Translations under genes and position numbers: made by a program
Part shown: positions 42,035 to 50,080 of the stretch, piece after piece
How positions within the stretch are numbered: position 1 is the first letter of the stretch
How the letters are laid out: each line of letters begins with the position of its first letter
Notes under the pieces: model-generated
Told to the model about the DNA's origin: nothing
The model's input: the letters and a program-made list of their open reading frames with translations, nothing else
Database searches by the model: none
Assembly (NCBI RefSeq): GCF_002192695.1
Contig: NZ_MTLG01000076.1
Span: 1-64,000 of the forward strand
DNA: 64,000 nucleotides
Reading direction: 5' to 3'
From: Achromobacter xylosoxidans
Lineage (GTDB): Bacteria > Pseudomonadota > Gammaproteobacteria > Burkholderiales > Burkholderiaceae_B

Positions 42035-42507
42035 GCTTGTTGGTCCTGTGGCTGGGTGCCGGCGCCGCCGCGGCCCAGGGTGACTTTCAGGCAGTCGAAG
42101 ACCCGCAGGCAGGCTTGCAGGTCCGCTTCGCTTACGCCCTGGAACAGGCGGCGGCGCAGGTCGACCAGCACGTCCTCGACCTTGGCGCGCAGCGCCTGGC
42201 CGGCGTCGGTGAGGTGCAGGGTCTTGGCGCGGCGGTCGTGCGGATCTTCGCGGCGTTCCATCAGGCCGGCGGCGACCAGTTGGTCCAGCACCCGCACCAG
42301 CGACGGGCCTTCCACGCCCAGCGCCTCGGCCAGCGCGCCCTGGCGCACGCCGTCTCCCAGGCGGCCGGCCAGGATCACGGGCCAGGCGGTGGCCTGGGAC
42401 AGGCCATAGTCGGCCAGGGCCTTGTCGGCGGCGCCGCGATAGGCGCGCGACAGGACCATCAGGGCGGAGGTGGTGGCCATGAGCTGGGAGTCGGTGGGCG
42501 TGTTCAT
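42031..42507 (-). CDS. MarR-family repressor of the efflux operon
   Basis: 158-residue MarR regulator with winged helix (ALAEALGVEGPSLVRVLDQL; wing DPHDRRAKTLHLTDAGQALR). It is the first gene of the FUSC-DUF1656-HlyD-NodT operon, whose products probably export the aromatic acid that relieves repression. A 20-bp inverted repeat lies four bases upstream of the start codon, a likely autoregulatory operator. Confidence 0.92.
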   Translation of the reverse strand: MNTPTDSQLMATTSALMVLSRAYRGAADKALADYGLSQATAWPVILAGRLGDGVRQGALAEALGVEGPSLVRVLDQLVAAGLMERREDPHDRRAKTLHLTDAGQALRAKVEDVLVDLRRRLFQGVSEADLQACLRVFDCLKVTLGRGGAGTQPQDQQA

Positions 42508-42510
42508 GGA

Positions 42511-42530
42511 ATAGATTGTATCCTATCTAT
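42511..42530 (-). promoter_or_regulatory. Probable MarR operator
   Basis: ATAGATTGTATCCTATCTAT: 6-bp arms ATAGAT (42511-42516) and ATCTAT (42525-42530) around an 8-base spacer, four bases upstream of the marR-type start codon. Length and symmetry fit MarR operators; binding is inferred. Confidence 0.6.
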
Positions 42531-42682
42531 TAGCTTACTAATAATTGAAAATGGCGATTATCTCCATGGATTTTCTCAATCGGGAAAATAGGGGGCGGGT
42601 TTTCCGTCTATGGAAAACCGGGAGCTAGCGATCCCGTGTCGCGGGAAGGACGGGCGCGGCAGCGGCGGCCGCGCCCCGGCGT

Positions 42683-43126
42683 TCAGCCGTTGCAGTCCGC
42701 CCAGCAGTTGGGCGTTTCGTACAGGCGCACGCGGGTCAGGCGCAGTTCGGCGCCATAGTGGCCGTGATAGTGCGGCGCCAGGGTCTGGAAGACGATGGCG
42801 GCCAGGTTTTCGGCCGTGGGGATGCGGTCCAGCACCACGGTCTTGTGGCCGGGCAGGCTGTCCAGGAAGCCGCGCACGGCGGCGTCGCCTTCATACACCA
42901 GGAAGGCGTGGTCCCAGACGTCCACGATGTGGGTCTTGGCGATGTGCTTGATTTCGGAGAAATCCATCAGCATGCCGTTGTCGGACTCGCCGGGCGCCTG
43001 GACCACGTCGCCGGTCAGGGTGATTTCCAGCACATAGCGGTGGCCGTGCAGGTTGCGGCACTGGCTGCGGTGGTCGGGAATGCGGTGGCCGGCGTCGAAT
43101 TCCAGCCTGCGGGTCACGGAAATCAT
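42683..43126 (-). CDS. queD: 6-carboxytetrahydropterin synthase QueD
   Basis: 147-residue enzyme of queuosine/7-deazaguanine biosynthesis that converts dihydroneopterin triphosphate to 6-carboxytetrahydropterin. Zinc ligands His14, His27 and His29, catalytic Cys23 (CRNLHGH) and the PTAENLA block are present. It lies 28 bp downstream of queE in the same direction, so the first two dedicated queuosine steps are encoded together. Confidence 0.92.
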   Translation of the reverse strand: MISVTRRLEFDAGHRIPDHRSQCRNLHGHRYVLEITLTGDVVQAPGESDNGMLMDFSEIKHIAKTHIVDVWDHAFLVYEGDAAVRGFLDSLPGHKTVVLDRIPTAENLAAIVFQTLAPHYHGHYGAELRLTRVRLYETPNCWADCNG

Positions 43127-43154
43127 GGCGCGCTCCGCAGGGGGCTAGGGTGAA

Positions 43155-43787
43155 TCATGGAATGCCTATGTATTTGTGGGTCTGCAGGCTGAGCCGCCAT
43201 TGCGGATGCTGCATACAGTACTGGACGGCTTGTTCGGTGTTGGCCGCGCGCGCGGGGCCGTCCATGGGTTGCAGGAAGAAGTGGTCGAAGTCCAGGTGCG
43301 CGAAGGCTTCGGGCCGCGCGTTGGCCTGCGGATAGACCAGCTTGAGCTCGTCGCCGCGCTCCAGGACCACCGGCGCCGTGCCCTTGGGGCTGACGCAGAT
43401 CCAGTCGATGCCGGCCGGCGGCTTGATGGTGCCGTTGGTTTCGATGGCGATCGTGAAGCCGCGCGCGTGCACCGCGGTCAAGAGCGGCGCGTCCAGCTGC
43501 AGCAGCGGTTCGCCGCCGGTGAAGACCACGTAGCGGTCATTGGCGCCCGGCCCCCAGGCCGCGGCGATGGCGTCGGCCAGCAGTTCGGGCGTGGCGAACT
43601 TGCCGCCGCCGTCGCCGTCGGTGCCGATGAAGTCGGTGTCGCAGAAGGTGCAGGCGGCGCTGGCGCGGTCGCTTTCGCGGCCGGTCCAGAGGTTGCAGCC
43701 GGCAAAGCGGCAGAAGACCGCCGCGCGGCCTGCGTGGGCGCCTTCGCCCTGCAGCGTCTTGAAGATTTCTTTGGCGGAATAAGTCAT
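43155..43787 (-). CDS. queE: 7-carboxy-7-deazaguanine synthase QueE
   Basis: 210-residue radical SAM enzyme that contracts 6-carboxytetrahydropterin to 7-carboxy-7-deazaguanine. The cluster cysteines have the unusual spacing Cys31-X14-Cys46-X2-Cys49 (in GCNLWTGRESDRASAACTFC), a known QueE variant instead of C-X3-C-X2-C. The N-terminus EIFKTLQGEGAHAGRAAVF and the VVFTGGEPLLQ block are typical. I start at ATG 43785-43787; the frame's upstream extension is not conserved. The QueD gene follows. Confidence 0.92.
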   Translation of the reverse strand: MTYSAKEIFKTLQGEGAHAGRAAVFCRFAGCNLWTGRESDRASAACTFCDTDFIGTDGDGGGKFATPELLADAIAAAWGPGANDRYVVFTGGEPLLQLDAPLLTAVHARGFTIAIETNGTIKPPAGIDWICVSPKGTAPVVLERGDELKLVYPQANARPEAFAHLDFDHFFLQPMDGPARAANTEQAVQYCMQHPQWRLSLQTHKYIGIP

Positions 43788-43880
43788 GGTGGTGGCGGCG
43801 GCCGGATAAGGCCGGACCCCGGATAAATCAGGCAAAAGCGCATTATTTTACTTTGCGCGGCGCATCTATACTTGCGGGCT

Positions 43881-44297
43881 ATGTTTCACGTCCAAGATTC
43901 CCTCTACCTGGATGAGCGCGACCTGGCGTTCACCATGATCCGCGCCCAGGGCGCGGGCGGCCAGAACGTCAACAAGGTGTCCAGCGCCGTGCACCTGCGT
44001 TTCGACGTGCGCGCCTCCAGCCTGCCCGAAGAAATCAAGGAAGCGCTGTGCGGGCTGAGCGACCACCGCATCTCCAAGGACGGGGTCATCGTGATCAAGT
44101 CGCAGGCGTTCCGCAGCCAGGAAAAGAACCGCGCCGAAGCCGTCGAACGTTTGATCTCCATGGTGCGCGCGGCGGCGCGCACCGACAAGCCGCGCCGCCC
44201 GACCAAGCCCACCCGCGCCTCGCAGCGCCGGCGCGTGCAGCGCAAGGTGCTGCACGGCGAAGTCAAGCGCCTGCGCGGCCGGGTCCAGGGAGACTGA
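43881..44297 (+). CDS. arfB: Alternative ribosome-rescue factor ArfB
   Basis: 138-residue peptidyl-tRNA hydrolase (YaeJ/ArfB) that frees stalled ribosomes. The GGQ motif is at 26-28 (RAQGAGGQNVNKVSSAVHLR), and the basic C-terminal tail that enters the mRNA channel is present (PRRPTKPTRASQRRRVQRK). The start is ATG 43881; an in-frame TTG lies 9 bp upstream. The YjdF-like gene begins 2 bp after its stop. Confidence 0.94.
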   Translation: MFHVQDSLYLDERDLAFTMIRAQGAGGQNVNKVSSAVHLRFDVRASSLPEEIKEALCGLSDHRISKDGVIVIKSQAFRSQEKNRAEAVERLISMVRAAARTDKPRRPTKPTRASQRRRVQRKVLHGEVKRLRGRVQGD

Positions 44298-44299
44298 TC

Positions 44300-44983
44300 A
44301 TGGCCGACTCGCGCCGGCGTTACCTGTACACGCTGGGCGCGCTGTTCGCCGTGATCTGGACGGCGCTGGCCGTTTCACCGCATGACCGCGCCGACTGGGC
44401 GCTGGAGAACGCGCTGGTGCTGGCCTTCGGCGCGGCGCTGCTCTTCACGCGGCGCTGGTTCGTGTTCTCGCGCACCTCGTACACGCTGATCTTCCTTTAC
44501 CTGTGCCTGCATGCCGTCGGCGCGCACTACACCTATTCGCTGGTGCCTTACGACGACTGGTGGCGGGCGCTGACGGGCCACGGCTTCAACAGCATGGTCG
44601 GCTGGGAGCGCAACAATTTCGACCGCGTGGTGCATTTTTCCTACGGCCTGCTGCTGGCCTATCCCATCCGCGAGATCTTCCTGCGCGTGGTCGAGGTGCG
44701 CGGCTTCTGGGCGTACTTCCTGCCCATGGACGTCACGCTGTCGACCTCGGCGCTCTACGAACTGCTGGAATGGGGCGCCGCCGCCACCGTGGGCAGCGAA
44801 CTGGGCGCGGCCTACCTGGGCACGCAGGGCGATATCTGGGACGCGCAGAAGGACATGGCGCTGGCGGCCGGGGGCGCCGTCCTCGCCATGGCCATCACCG
44901 CGCTGGTCAACCGGCGCGCACGCCGCGACCTGGCGCGCGACTGGGCCGACAGCCTCAAGCCGCGCCGCCAGCCTGGCGGGTAG
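44300..44983 (+). CDS. DUF2238/YjdF-like inner-membrane protein
   Basis: 227-residue membrane protein with about six transmembrane helices, resembling the YjdF (DUF2238) family: the motif HYTYSLVPYDDWW, then ERNNFDRVVHFSYGLLLAYP and ALYELLEWGAAAT are diagnostic. Its role is unknown. It is translationally linked to arfB by 2 bp spacing and its 3' end overlaps the LysR gene on the other strand by 29 bp. Confidence 0.88.
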   Translation: MADSRRRYLYTLGALFAVIWTALAVSPHDRADWALENALVLAFGAALLFTRRWFVFSRTSYTLIFLYLCLHAVGAHYTYSLVPYDDWWRALTGHGFNSMVGWERNNFDRVVHFSYGLLLAYPIREIFLRVVEVRGFWAYFLPMDVTLSTSALYELLEWGAAATVGSELGAAYLGTQGDIWDAQKDMALAAGGAVLAMAITALVNRRARRDLARDWADSLKPRRQPGG

Positions 44984-45896
44984 CCACGGCACCCGCCAGG
45001 GCTAGTCGCTGGATGCGGCGCCGGAACAGGTCCGCCATGGTGGACGCCGCCAGCGACAGGGGCGTTCCCCGCAGCGTCATGATGCCTATGCTGGCAACCG
45101 GCATGGGCGCTTCCGTCCGGATTTGGCTGGCTTCAGCGCCGTAGGGCGGGATCTCGAGCATGCCCGCCGGGCAGACGATCAACGCGTCGCTGCGGACCAT
45201 CAGGTTCCACATCACGCCGAACGTATCGCAGTCGATGACGCGTTCGGGCGGCTGCAGGCCGCTTGCGCGCAAGGCTTGCAGAAAGGCGTCGGTGTGGCTG
45301 CCGCCCGAGGTGTTGAGCAGCCATTCGCAGCCCGCGATGTCTTGCCATCGCGTGGCGCCCGCCAGCGGATGACCGCGGCGGCAGGCGACCATGAATTCGA
45401 GCGGCCGCAGTTCCTCGAAATCGAATTCCTGCCCGCCATGGTTGTCCGCCATGCCGGACGCCAAGGCGAAATCCAGTGAGCCGTTGCGCAATGCCGGCAG
45501 CACGGCGGCCAGCAGGCCTTCCGAAACCTTGAGCTTGGCCGCGGGCATGCTTTGCCTGAAATCGTTCAGCACGTCGGGCAGCACGCTCAGCATCACCATG
45601 GGCGTCACGCCCACCGCCACCCGCGCCTGGGCGCCGCTGAGCAGTTGGCGGATGTCCTGGCGCGCCAGGGAGAGTTGGGCTTGCGCAAGCTGCGCCCGCA
45701 CCGTCAGGTGCTCGCCGCATTCGGTGACCGCGATGCCCTGGGGGCTGCGCGTGAGCAGCGGCGCTTCAAGCTCCGTTTCCAGTTCCTTGATGGCCTTGGT
45801 CACCGCCGCCTGGCTCAAGTGCAGGCTGCGCGCCGCGGCGCGGATGCTGCGCAACTCGGCGACCTTCAGCCAGGCCCGGAGATGGTGGTCCTTCAT
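44955..45896 (-). CDS. LysR-family regulator
   Basis: 313-residue LysR regulator with helix-turn-helix (AELRSIRAAARSLHLSQAAV) and effector-binding domain. I start at ATG 45894-45896; the frame continues 12 codons upstream without family similarity. It is divergent from the Bug receptor-amidase pair, its probable targets, and a perfect GACAACT/AGTTGTC palindrome lies 17 bp upstream of its start. Confidence 0.92.
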   Translation of the reverse strand: MKDHHLRAWLKVAELRSIRAAARSLHLSQAAVTKAIKELETELEAPLLTRSPQGIAVTECGEHLTVRAQLAQAQLSLARQDIRQLLSGAQARVAVGVTPMVMLSVLPDVLNDFRQSMPAAKLKVSEGLLAAVLPALRNGSLDFALASGMADNHGGQEFDFEELRPLEFMVACRRGHPLAGATRWQDIAGCEWLLNTSGGSHTDAFLQALRASGLQPPERVIDCDTFGVMWNLMVRSDALIVCPAGMLEIPPYGAEASQIRTEAPMPVASIGIMTLRGTPLSLAASTMADLFRRRIQRLALAGAVATRQAGGAA

Positions 45897-45913
45897 ATGC
45901 CCCCTTCGATAGC

Positions 45914-45930
45914 GACAACTGGCAGTTGTC
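45914..45930. promoter_or_regulatory. Perfect palindrome between LysR and Bug-amidase genes
   Basis: GACAACTGGCAGTTGTC: 7-bp perfect arms with a 3-base centre, 17 bp upstream of the LysR start codon and 93 bp upstream of the Bug gene start. A candidate LysR recall or regulatory site for both directions. Confidence 0.6.
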
Positions 45931-46023
45931 ACCTTAACAAAGAAATAGCCTTATGCGCAGCGCGGACGATCTCTAAGCTTCACGACGACAAGACCATGCA
46001 GTCCCGTACTTCAGGAGCAAGCC

Positions 46024-47010
46024 ATGCAGATCTTTCCCCGTCGTGTAGGTCAGGCCGTTTCATTGTGTTTTGCCTTGCTGGGAGCGGCAGGCGCCGGCGC
46101 GGCGCAGGCGGATTGGCCCGAACGGCCGGTCAAGCTCATCGTGCCGTATGTGGCGGGGTCCGGCCCCGACGTGGTGTTGCGCCCGATCGCGGACGCCCTG
46201 GGGCGCGAGCTCGGCCAGCCGGTCATCGTCGACAACCGGGGAGGGGCGGGCGGCATCGTCGGCACCCAGGCTCTGGCCGCCGCGGCGCCGGACGGCTACA
46301 CGATCGGTTTCGGCAACCTGGTCACGCTGGCGATCAACAAAAGCATGTACTCGAAGCTGCCTTACGACCCGCAACGCAGCCTTGCGCCCGTCAGCCTGGC
46401 CATCAGCAATGCCCTGGTGCTGATCGCCCGCAACGACTTCCCGGCAAGCAATGTGCAGGGCCTGGTCAGCTATGCCAGGCAGCATCCGGGCAAGGTCAGC
46501 GTCGGCTCGCTGGGCGTGGGATCGAGCGCCCATCTGGCCGGAGAAATGCTCAAGAGCGAGACGGGCACGACCATGCTGCACGTTCCTTACAAGAGCGGCC
46601 AACAGGCGGTGGGCGACATCGTGGGCGGGCAGCTCGACGTGATGATCGACAACGTCGCGGGCGTGCTTCCCTTCATCCGCTCGGGCCAGGTCAAGGTGCT
46701 GGGGGCGACCAGCCTGGCGCGCGTGCCTGTCCTCTCGGACGTGCCCACCCTCGACGAATCCGGCTTGAAGGGATTCGAGGTGGTGTCCTGGGGCGGCATC
46801 GTCGCGCCCGCCGGCACGCCCAAGCCCATCATCGACAAGCTCAATCGCGCCATCGCCCGGGCGCTGCAGGATCCGGCGGTGCTCAAGTTGAACGAAACCC
46901 TGTCCGTCGATGCCACGCCTTCCACGCCCGAGCAGTTCGCCAGCCTCATCGCCAGCGAGATCCCGCGCTGGGGCGAAATGGTCAAGCGCTCCGGCGCGTC
47001 GGCCGACTGA
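46024..47010 (+). CDS. Bug/TctC-family periplasmic substrate-binding protein
   Basis: 328-residue exported solute receptor: signal peptide to about residue 28 (LLGAAGAGAAQA), then WPERPVKLIVPYVAGSGPDV and the family blocks RLGQPVIVDN-like GRELGQPVIVDNRGGAGG, GYTIGFGNLVTLA and PVLSDVPTLDESG. AGGAG precedes the ATG. It is followed 40 bp later by an amidase, so an amide is the probable ligand. LysR control is likely from the divergent regulator. Confidence 0.92.
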   Translation: MQIFPRRVGQAVSLCFALLGAAGAGAAQADWPERPVKLIVPYVAGSGPDVVLRPIADALGRELGQPVIVDNRGGAGGIVGTQALAAAAPDGYTIGFGNLVTLAINKSMYSKLPYDPQRSLAPVSLAISNALVLIARNDFPASNVQGLVSYARQHPGKVSVGSLGVGSSAHLAGEMLKSETGTTMLHVPYKSGQQAVGDIVGGQLDVMIDNVAGVLPFIRSGQVKVLGATSLARVPVLSDVPTLDESGLKGFEVVSWGGIVAPAGTPKPIIDKLNRAIARALQDPAVLKLNETLSVDATPSTPEQFASLIASEIPRWGEMVKRSGASAD

Positions 47011-47050
47011 GCGGGTTCAACACCCGGGTTCAACCCCATAGGGAGCCATC

Positions 47051-48460
47051 ATGACGAACGAACTCTGGCGCTGGAGCGCCGTCGACCTGGCCCAGGCCAT
47101 CCGCAAGCGGGAAGTTTCCAGCCGGGAAGCGGTGCAGAGCTGCCTGCAGCGGGCGGAACAGCTCAACCCGGTCTTCAACCCGCTTACCGAGATCCGCGCC
47201 GACCAGGCCCTGAAGGCGGCCGATGCCGCCGACGCCGCGGTGCGCGGCGGCGCGCCGCTGGGCCTCCTGCACGGCGTGCCGGTGACGATCAAGGCCAATG
47301 CCGATCTGGCCGGGTCGGCCACGACCAATGGCGTCGTCGCGTATCGGGACCTCATCGCGAGCGAGAACAATCCCGCGGTCGACAACTGGCTCAAGGCCGG
47401 CGCGGTCGTGATCGGCCGCAGCAACGTTCCGGCATTCTCCTGGCGCTGGTTTTCGGACAACGACCTGCATGGCCGTACCGTCAACCCGTTCGATGCCGCG
47501 CGTACGCCGGGCGGCTCCAGCGGCGGCGCGTCCGTTGCCGCCGCCTTGGGCATGGGGCCGTTGGCGCACGGCAGCGACCAGGGCGGATCGATCCGCTACC
47601 CGGCCTATGCCTGCGGCGTGGCGGGGCTGCGGCCGTCGCAAGGCCGGGTGCCGGCCTACAACGCCAGCCAGAAATCGGAGCGTCCGGTGGCTTCCCAACT
47701 GGCCGCGACCCAGGGCCCCTTGGCGCGGAACGTTGCCGACCTGAGACTCGGGCTGGCGGCCATGTCGGCGGGCGATTCCCGCGATCCGTGGTGGGTGCCC
47801 GCGCCGCTGGACCTGCGCCGCCCTGAAGACGGCCGGCGGGTGGCGCTGTTCTGCGGCACCTCGGCCTTCAAGCCCGATCCCGCCGTGCTGGACGCCTTGC
47901 TGCGCGCCGCAAAGTACCTGGAAGACGCGGGATACATCGTCGAAACGGCGGCGCCGCCCAGGTTCGAGGAAGCGGCCGAGCTATGGCGCAACGTGCTGAT
48001 GAACGAGGCGTCCGGCTCCATGGGCCGCGAAATCGAACGCGCTGGCGATGCGGCGATCCAGCGCGCCTACCGCAGCATGCTTGCGCACACCTCGCCGCTG
48101 GACAAGGACGGTTTCGTCCAGGCGCTGGCGCTGCGCACGACGATACTGCGGGAGTGGGGCGTTTTCTTCGACCGCTATCCCGTCCTGCTCATGCCGGTGT
48201 CGTTCGAGCGCCCGTTCCTGACAGACCAGGATCAGCAAGGCGACGCGGCCATGGGCGACATGCTGCGCGCCCAGAGCCCGCTGGTCTCGACCGCGATACT
48301 GGGCTTGCCGGGCCTGTCGGTTCCTGTCGGCCTGGCGGACGGCGTGCCGATGGGCGTCCAACTGGTGGCGGGGCGCTTCCGGGAAGACCTGTGCCTGGCC
48401 GCGGGCGAGGCCATCGAGGCGCGCGCGGGGTGGTCGGTGCTGGATAGGCTCCCGGCCTGA
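47051..48460 (+). CDS. Amidase signature enzyme
   Basis: 469-residue amidase of the signature family, hydrolysing an amide or N-acyl compound to acid and ammonia or amine. The Ser-Ser-Lys triad is Lys81 (VTIKAN), Ser156 (PGGSSGGAS) and Ser180 (GSDQGGSIRYPA). GGGAG precedes the ATG. It is co-transcribed with the Bug receptor upstream and is presumably under the divergent LysR. It is not the GatA subunit, since gatB and gatC are absent. Confidence 0.92.
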   Translation: MTNELWRWSAVDLAQAIRKREVSSREAVQSCLQRAEQLNPVFNPLTEIRADQALKAADAADAAVRGGAPLGLLHGVPVTIKANADLAGSATTNGVVAYRDLIASENNPAVDNWLKAGAVVIGRSNVPAFSWRWFSDNDLHGRTVNPFDAARTPGGSSGGASVAAALGMGPLAHGSDQGGSIRYPAYACGVAGLRPSQGRVPAYNASQKSERPVASQLAATQGPLARNVADLRLGLAAMSAGDSRDPWWVPAPLDLRRPEDGRRVALFCGTSAFKPDPAVLDALLRAAKYLEDAGYIVETAAPPRFEEAAELWRNVLMNEASGSMGREIERAGDAAIQRAYRSMLAHTSPLDKDGFVQALALRTTILREWGVFFDRYPVLLMPVSFERPFLTDQDQQGDAAMGDMLRAQSPLVSTAILGLPGLSVPVGLADGVPMGVQLVAGRFREDLCLAAGEAIEARAGWSVLDRLPA

Positions 48461-48567
48461 GCGGCGCGGAAGGAAGGGGAAGGGAGGGTATGGGGGGCGT
48501 CCGAGGCGGATAGCCGCGCGCCGATGCCGCGGCCATAAAGCCCTGTCCCCCGCAGGGGCATGACTAT

Positions 48568-48587
48568 ATATCGAATAGTTCCGATAT
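48568..48587. promoter_or_regulatory. Probable ArsR-type operator
   Basis: ATATCGAATAGTTCCGATAT: arms ATATCG (48568-48573) and CGATAT (48582-48587) with an 8-base centre, 28 bp upstream of the ArsR-type gene start. Symmetry and position suggest an autoregulatory site. Confidence 0.55.
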
Positions 48588-48615
48588 AAGATTCGATAAA
48601 TTGCGATACTTCAAT

Positions 48616-48963
48616 ATGACGGTCTCCACTTCCAGCCCCGATCCTGCCGCCTCGCTACCCGCCATTGACGCCGACGCCATCCTCAAGGCGCTGGCCAACC
48701 CGGTGCGGCGCGACATCCTTGCCTGGCTGAAGACGCCGCACGCGTACTTCGAGGAACGCCCGGGCCATACCTTCGAGCATGGCGTGTGCGCGGGCCACAT
48801 CGATGAACGCTGCGGACTGTCCCAGTCCACCGTGTCCTCGCACCTGGCCGTTCTGCAGCGCGCGGGCCTGATCTCGGCGACCAAGGTGGGGCAGTGGATT
48901 TTCTACCGTCGCAACGAAGCCGCCATTGCCGCGTTCCTGCGGCAATTGAACCAGGATATGTAG
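48616..48963 (+). CDS. ArsR-family winged-helix regulator
   Basis: 115-residue ArsR/SmtB-family regulator (ILKALANPVRRDILAWLK; HTH around CGLSQSTVSSHLAVLQRAGL). It lacks the metal-binding ELCVCDL motif, but Cys residues in HGVCAGHIDERCGLS might respond to redox or electrophiles (inference). It is the first gene of a two-gene unit with the Old Yellow Enzyme 48 bp downstream. The TTG at 48601 is an alternative start; ATG 48616 is preferred. An inverted repeat lies upstream. Confidence 0.9.
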   Translation: MTVSTSSPDPAASLPAIDADAILKALANPVRRDILAWLKTPHAYFEERPGHTFEHGVCAGHIDERCGLSQSTVSSHLAVLQRAGLISATKVGQWIFYRRNEAAIAAFLRQLNQDM

Positions 48964-49011
48964 CCCCGCTACGCCGCCAGCGGCCCCTGAACCGGGGCCA
49001 AGGATTTACGC

Positions 49012-50064
49012 ATGAGCCAACTTTTCGAACCCCTGCGCGCAGGCGATCTGACGCTGCGCAACCGCATCGTCATGGCGCCTTTGACGCGCATGCACGCCAG
49101 CCCGGGCCGGGTGCCCAACGACCTGATGGTCGAGTACTACACCCAGCGCGCCGGCGCCGGCATGATCCTGACCGAAGCCACTGCAGTCACGCCGCAAGGC
49201 GTGGGCTATGCCGATACGCCGGGCCTGTGGACTTCCGAGCAGGTCCAGGGCTGGCGCAAGGTCACGTCCGCGGTGCACCGGGCCGGCGGCCTGATCGTGG
49301 CGCAGCTCTGGCACGTGGGCCGGATCTCCGATCCCATGTTCCTGGACGGCGAATTGCCGGTGGCGCCCAGCGCCATTGCGGCCAAGGGGCACGTCAGCCA
49401 CGTGCGTCCGCAGCGCGCCTACGTCACGCCGCGCGCGCTGGAAACCGCCGAGATTCCGGGCGTGATCGAGGCTTACCGCCACGGCGCGAAGATGGCCATG
49501 GAGGCCGGTTTCGACGGCGTGGAAGTGCATGCCGCCAATGGCTATCTGCTGGACCAGTTCCTGCAGGACAGCACCAACCACCGCGACGACGCCTATGGCG
49601 GCTCGCTGGAGAACCGCGCGCGGTTGCTGCTGGAAGCCGTGGACGCCAGTGTGTCGGTGTGGGGCGCGGGCCGCGTGGGCGTGCATCTGTCGCCGCGCGG
49701 GGAAATCCACACCATGGGCGATTCCAACCCGGCCGCCACCTTCGGCTATGTGGCGCGTGAACTGGGCAAGCGCGGCATCGCCTTCCTGTGCGTGCGCGAA
49801 TACGAAGCCGCCGATAGCCTGGGCCCGATGCTCAAGGCTGAGTTCGGCGGCACGTACATCGCCAATGAGGGGTTCGGCCGCGAGTCCGCCGAGGCCGCCA
49901 TTGCCGCGGGCCGGGCCGATGCCGTGGCCTTCGGCGTGCAGTACATCGCCAATCCGGACCTGGCGCGCCGCTTCGAACTCAAGGCGCCGCTGAACCGGCC
50001 CAACCCGGCCACGTTCTATGCGCCGGGTCCGGGCGGCTACACCGACTATCCGGCCCTGGCCTGA
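49012..50064 (+). CDS. Old Yellow Enzyme (alkene reductase, NemA-like)
   Basis: 350-residue FMN oxidoreductase of the OYE family that reduces electrophilic alkenes, quinones or nitro compounds with NAD(P)H. Blocks TLRNRIVMAPLTRMHA, AQLWHVGRISDPMF, VEVHAANGYLLDQFLQDSTN and DDAYGGSLENRARLL are characteristic. The small ArsR-type regulator directly upstream and its Cys residues suggest induction by electrophiles, as for the NemR-NemA pairs in other bacteria. It is convergent with the CPBP gene. Confidence 0.93.
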   Translation: MSQLFEPLRAGDLTLRNRIVMAPLTRMHASPGRVPNDLMVEYYTQRAGAGMILTEATAVTPQGVGYADTPGLWTSEQVQGWRKVTSAVHRAGGLIVAQLWHVGRISDPMFLDGELPVAPSAIAAKGHVSHVRPQRAYVTPRALETAEIPGVIEAYRHGAKMAMEAGFDGVEVHAANGYLLDQFLQDSTNHRDDAYGGSLENRARLLLEAVDASVSVWGAGRVGVHLSPRGEIHTMGDSNPAATFGYVARELGKRGIAFLCVREYEAADSLGPMLKAEFGGTYIANEGFGRESAEAAIAAGRADAVAFGVQYIANPDLARRFELKAPLNRPNPATFYAPGPGGYTDYPALA

Positions 50065-50080
50065 TCGGCTGGTCCGGCAT

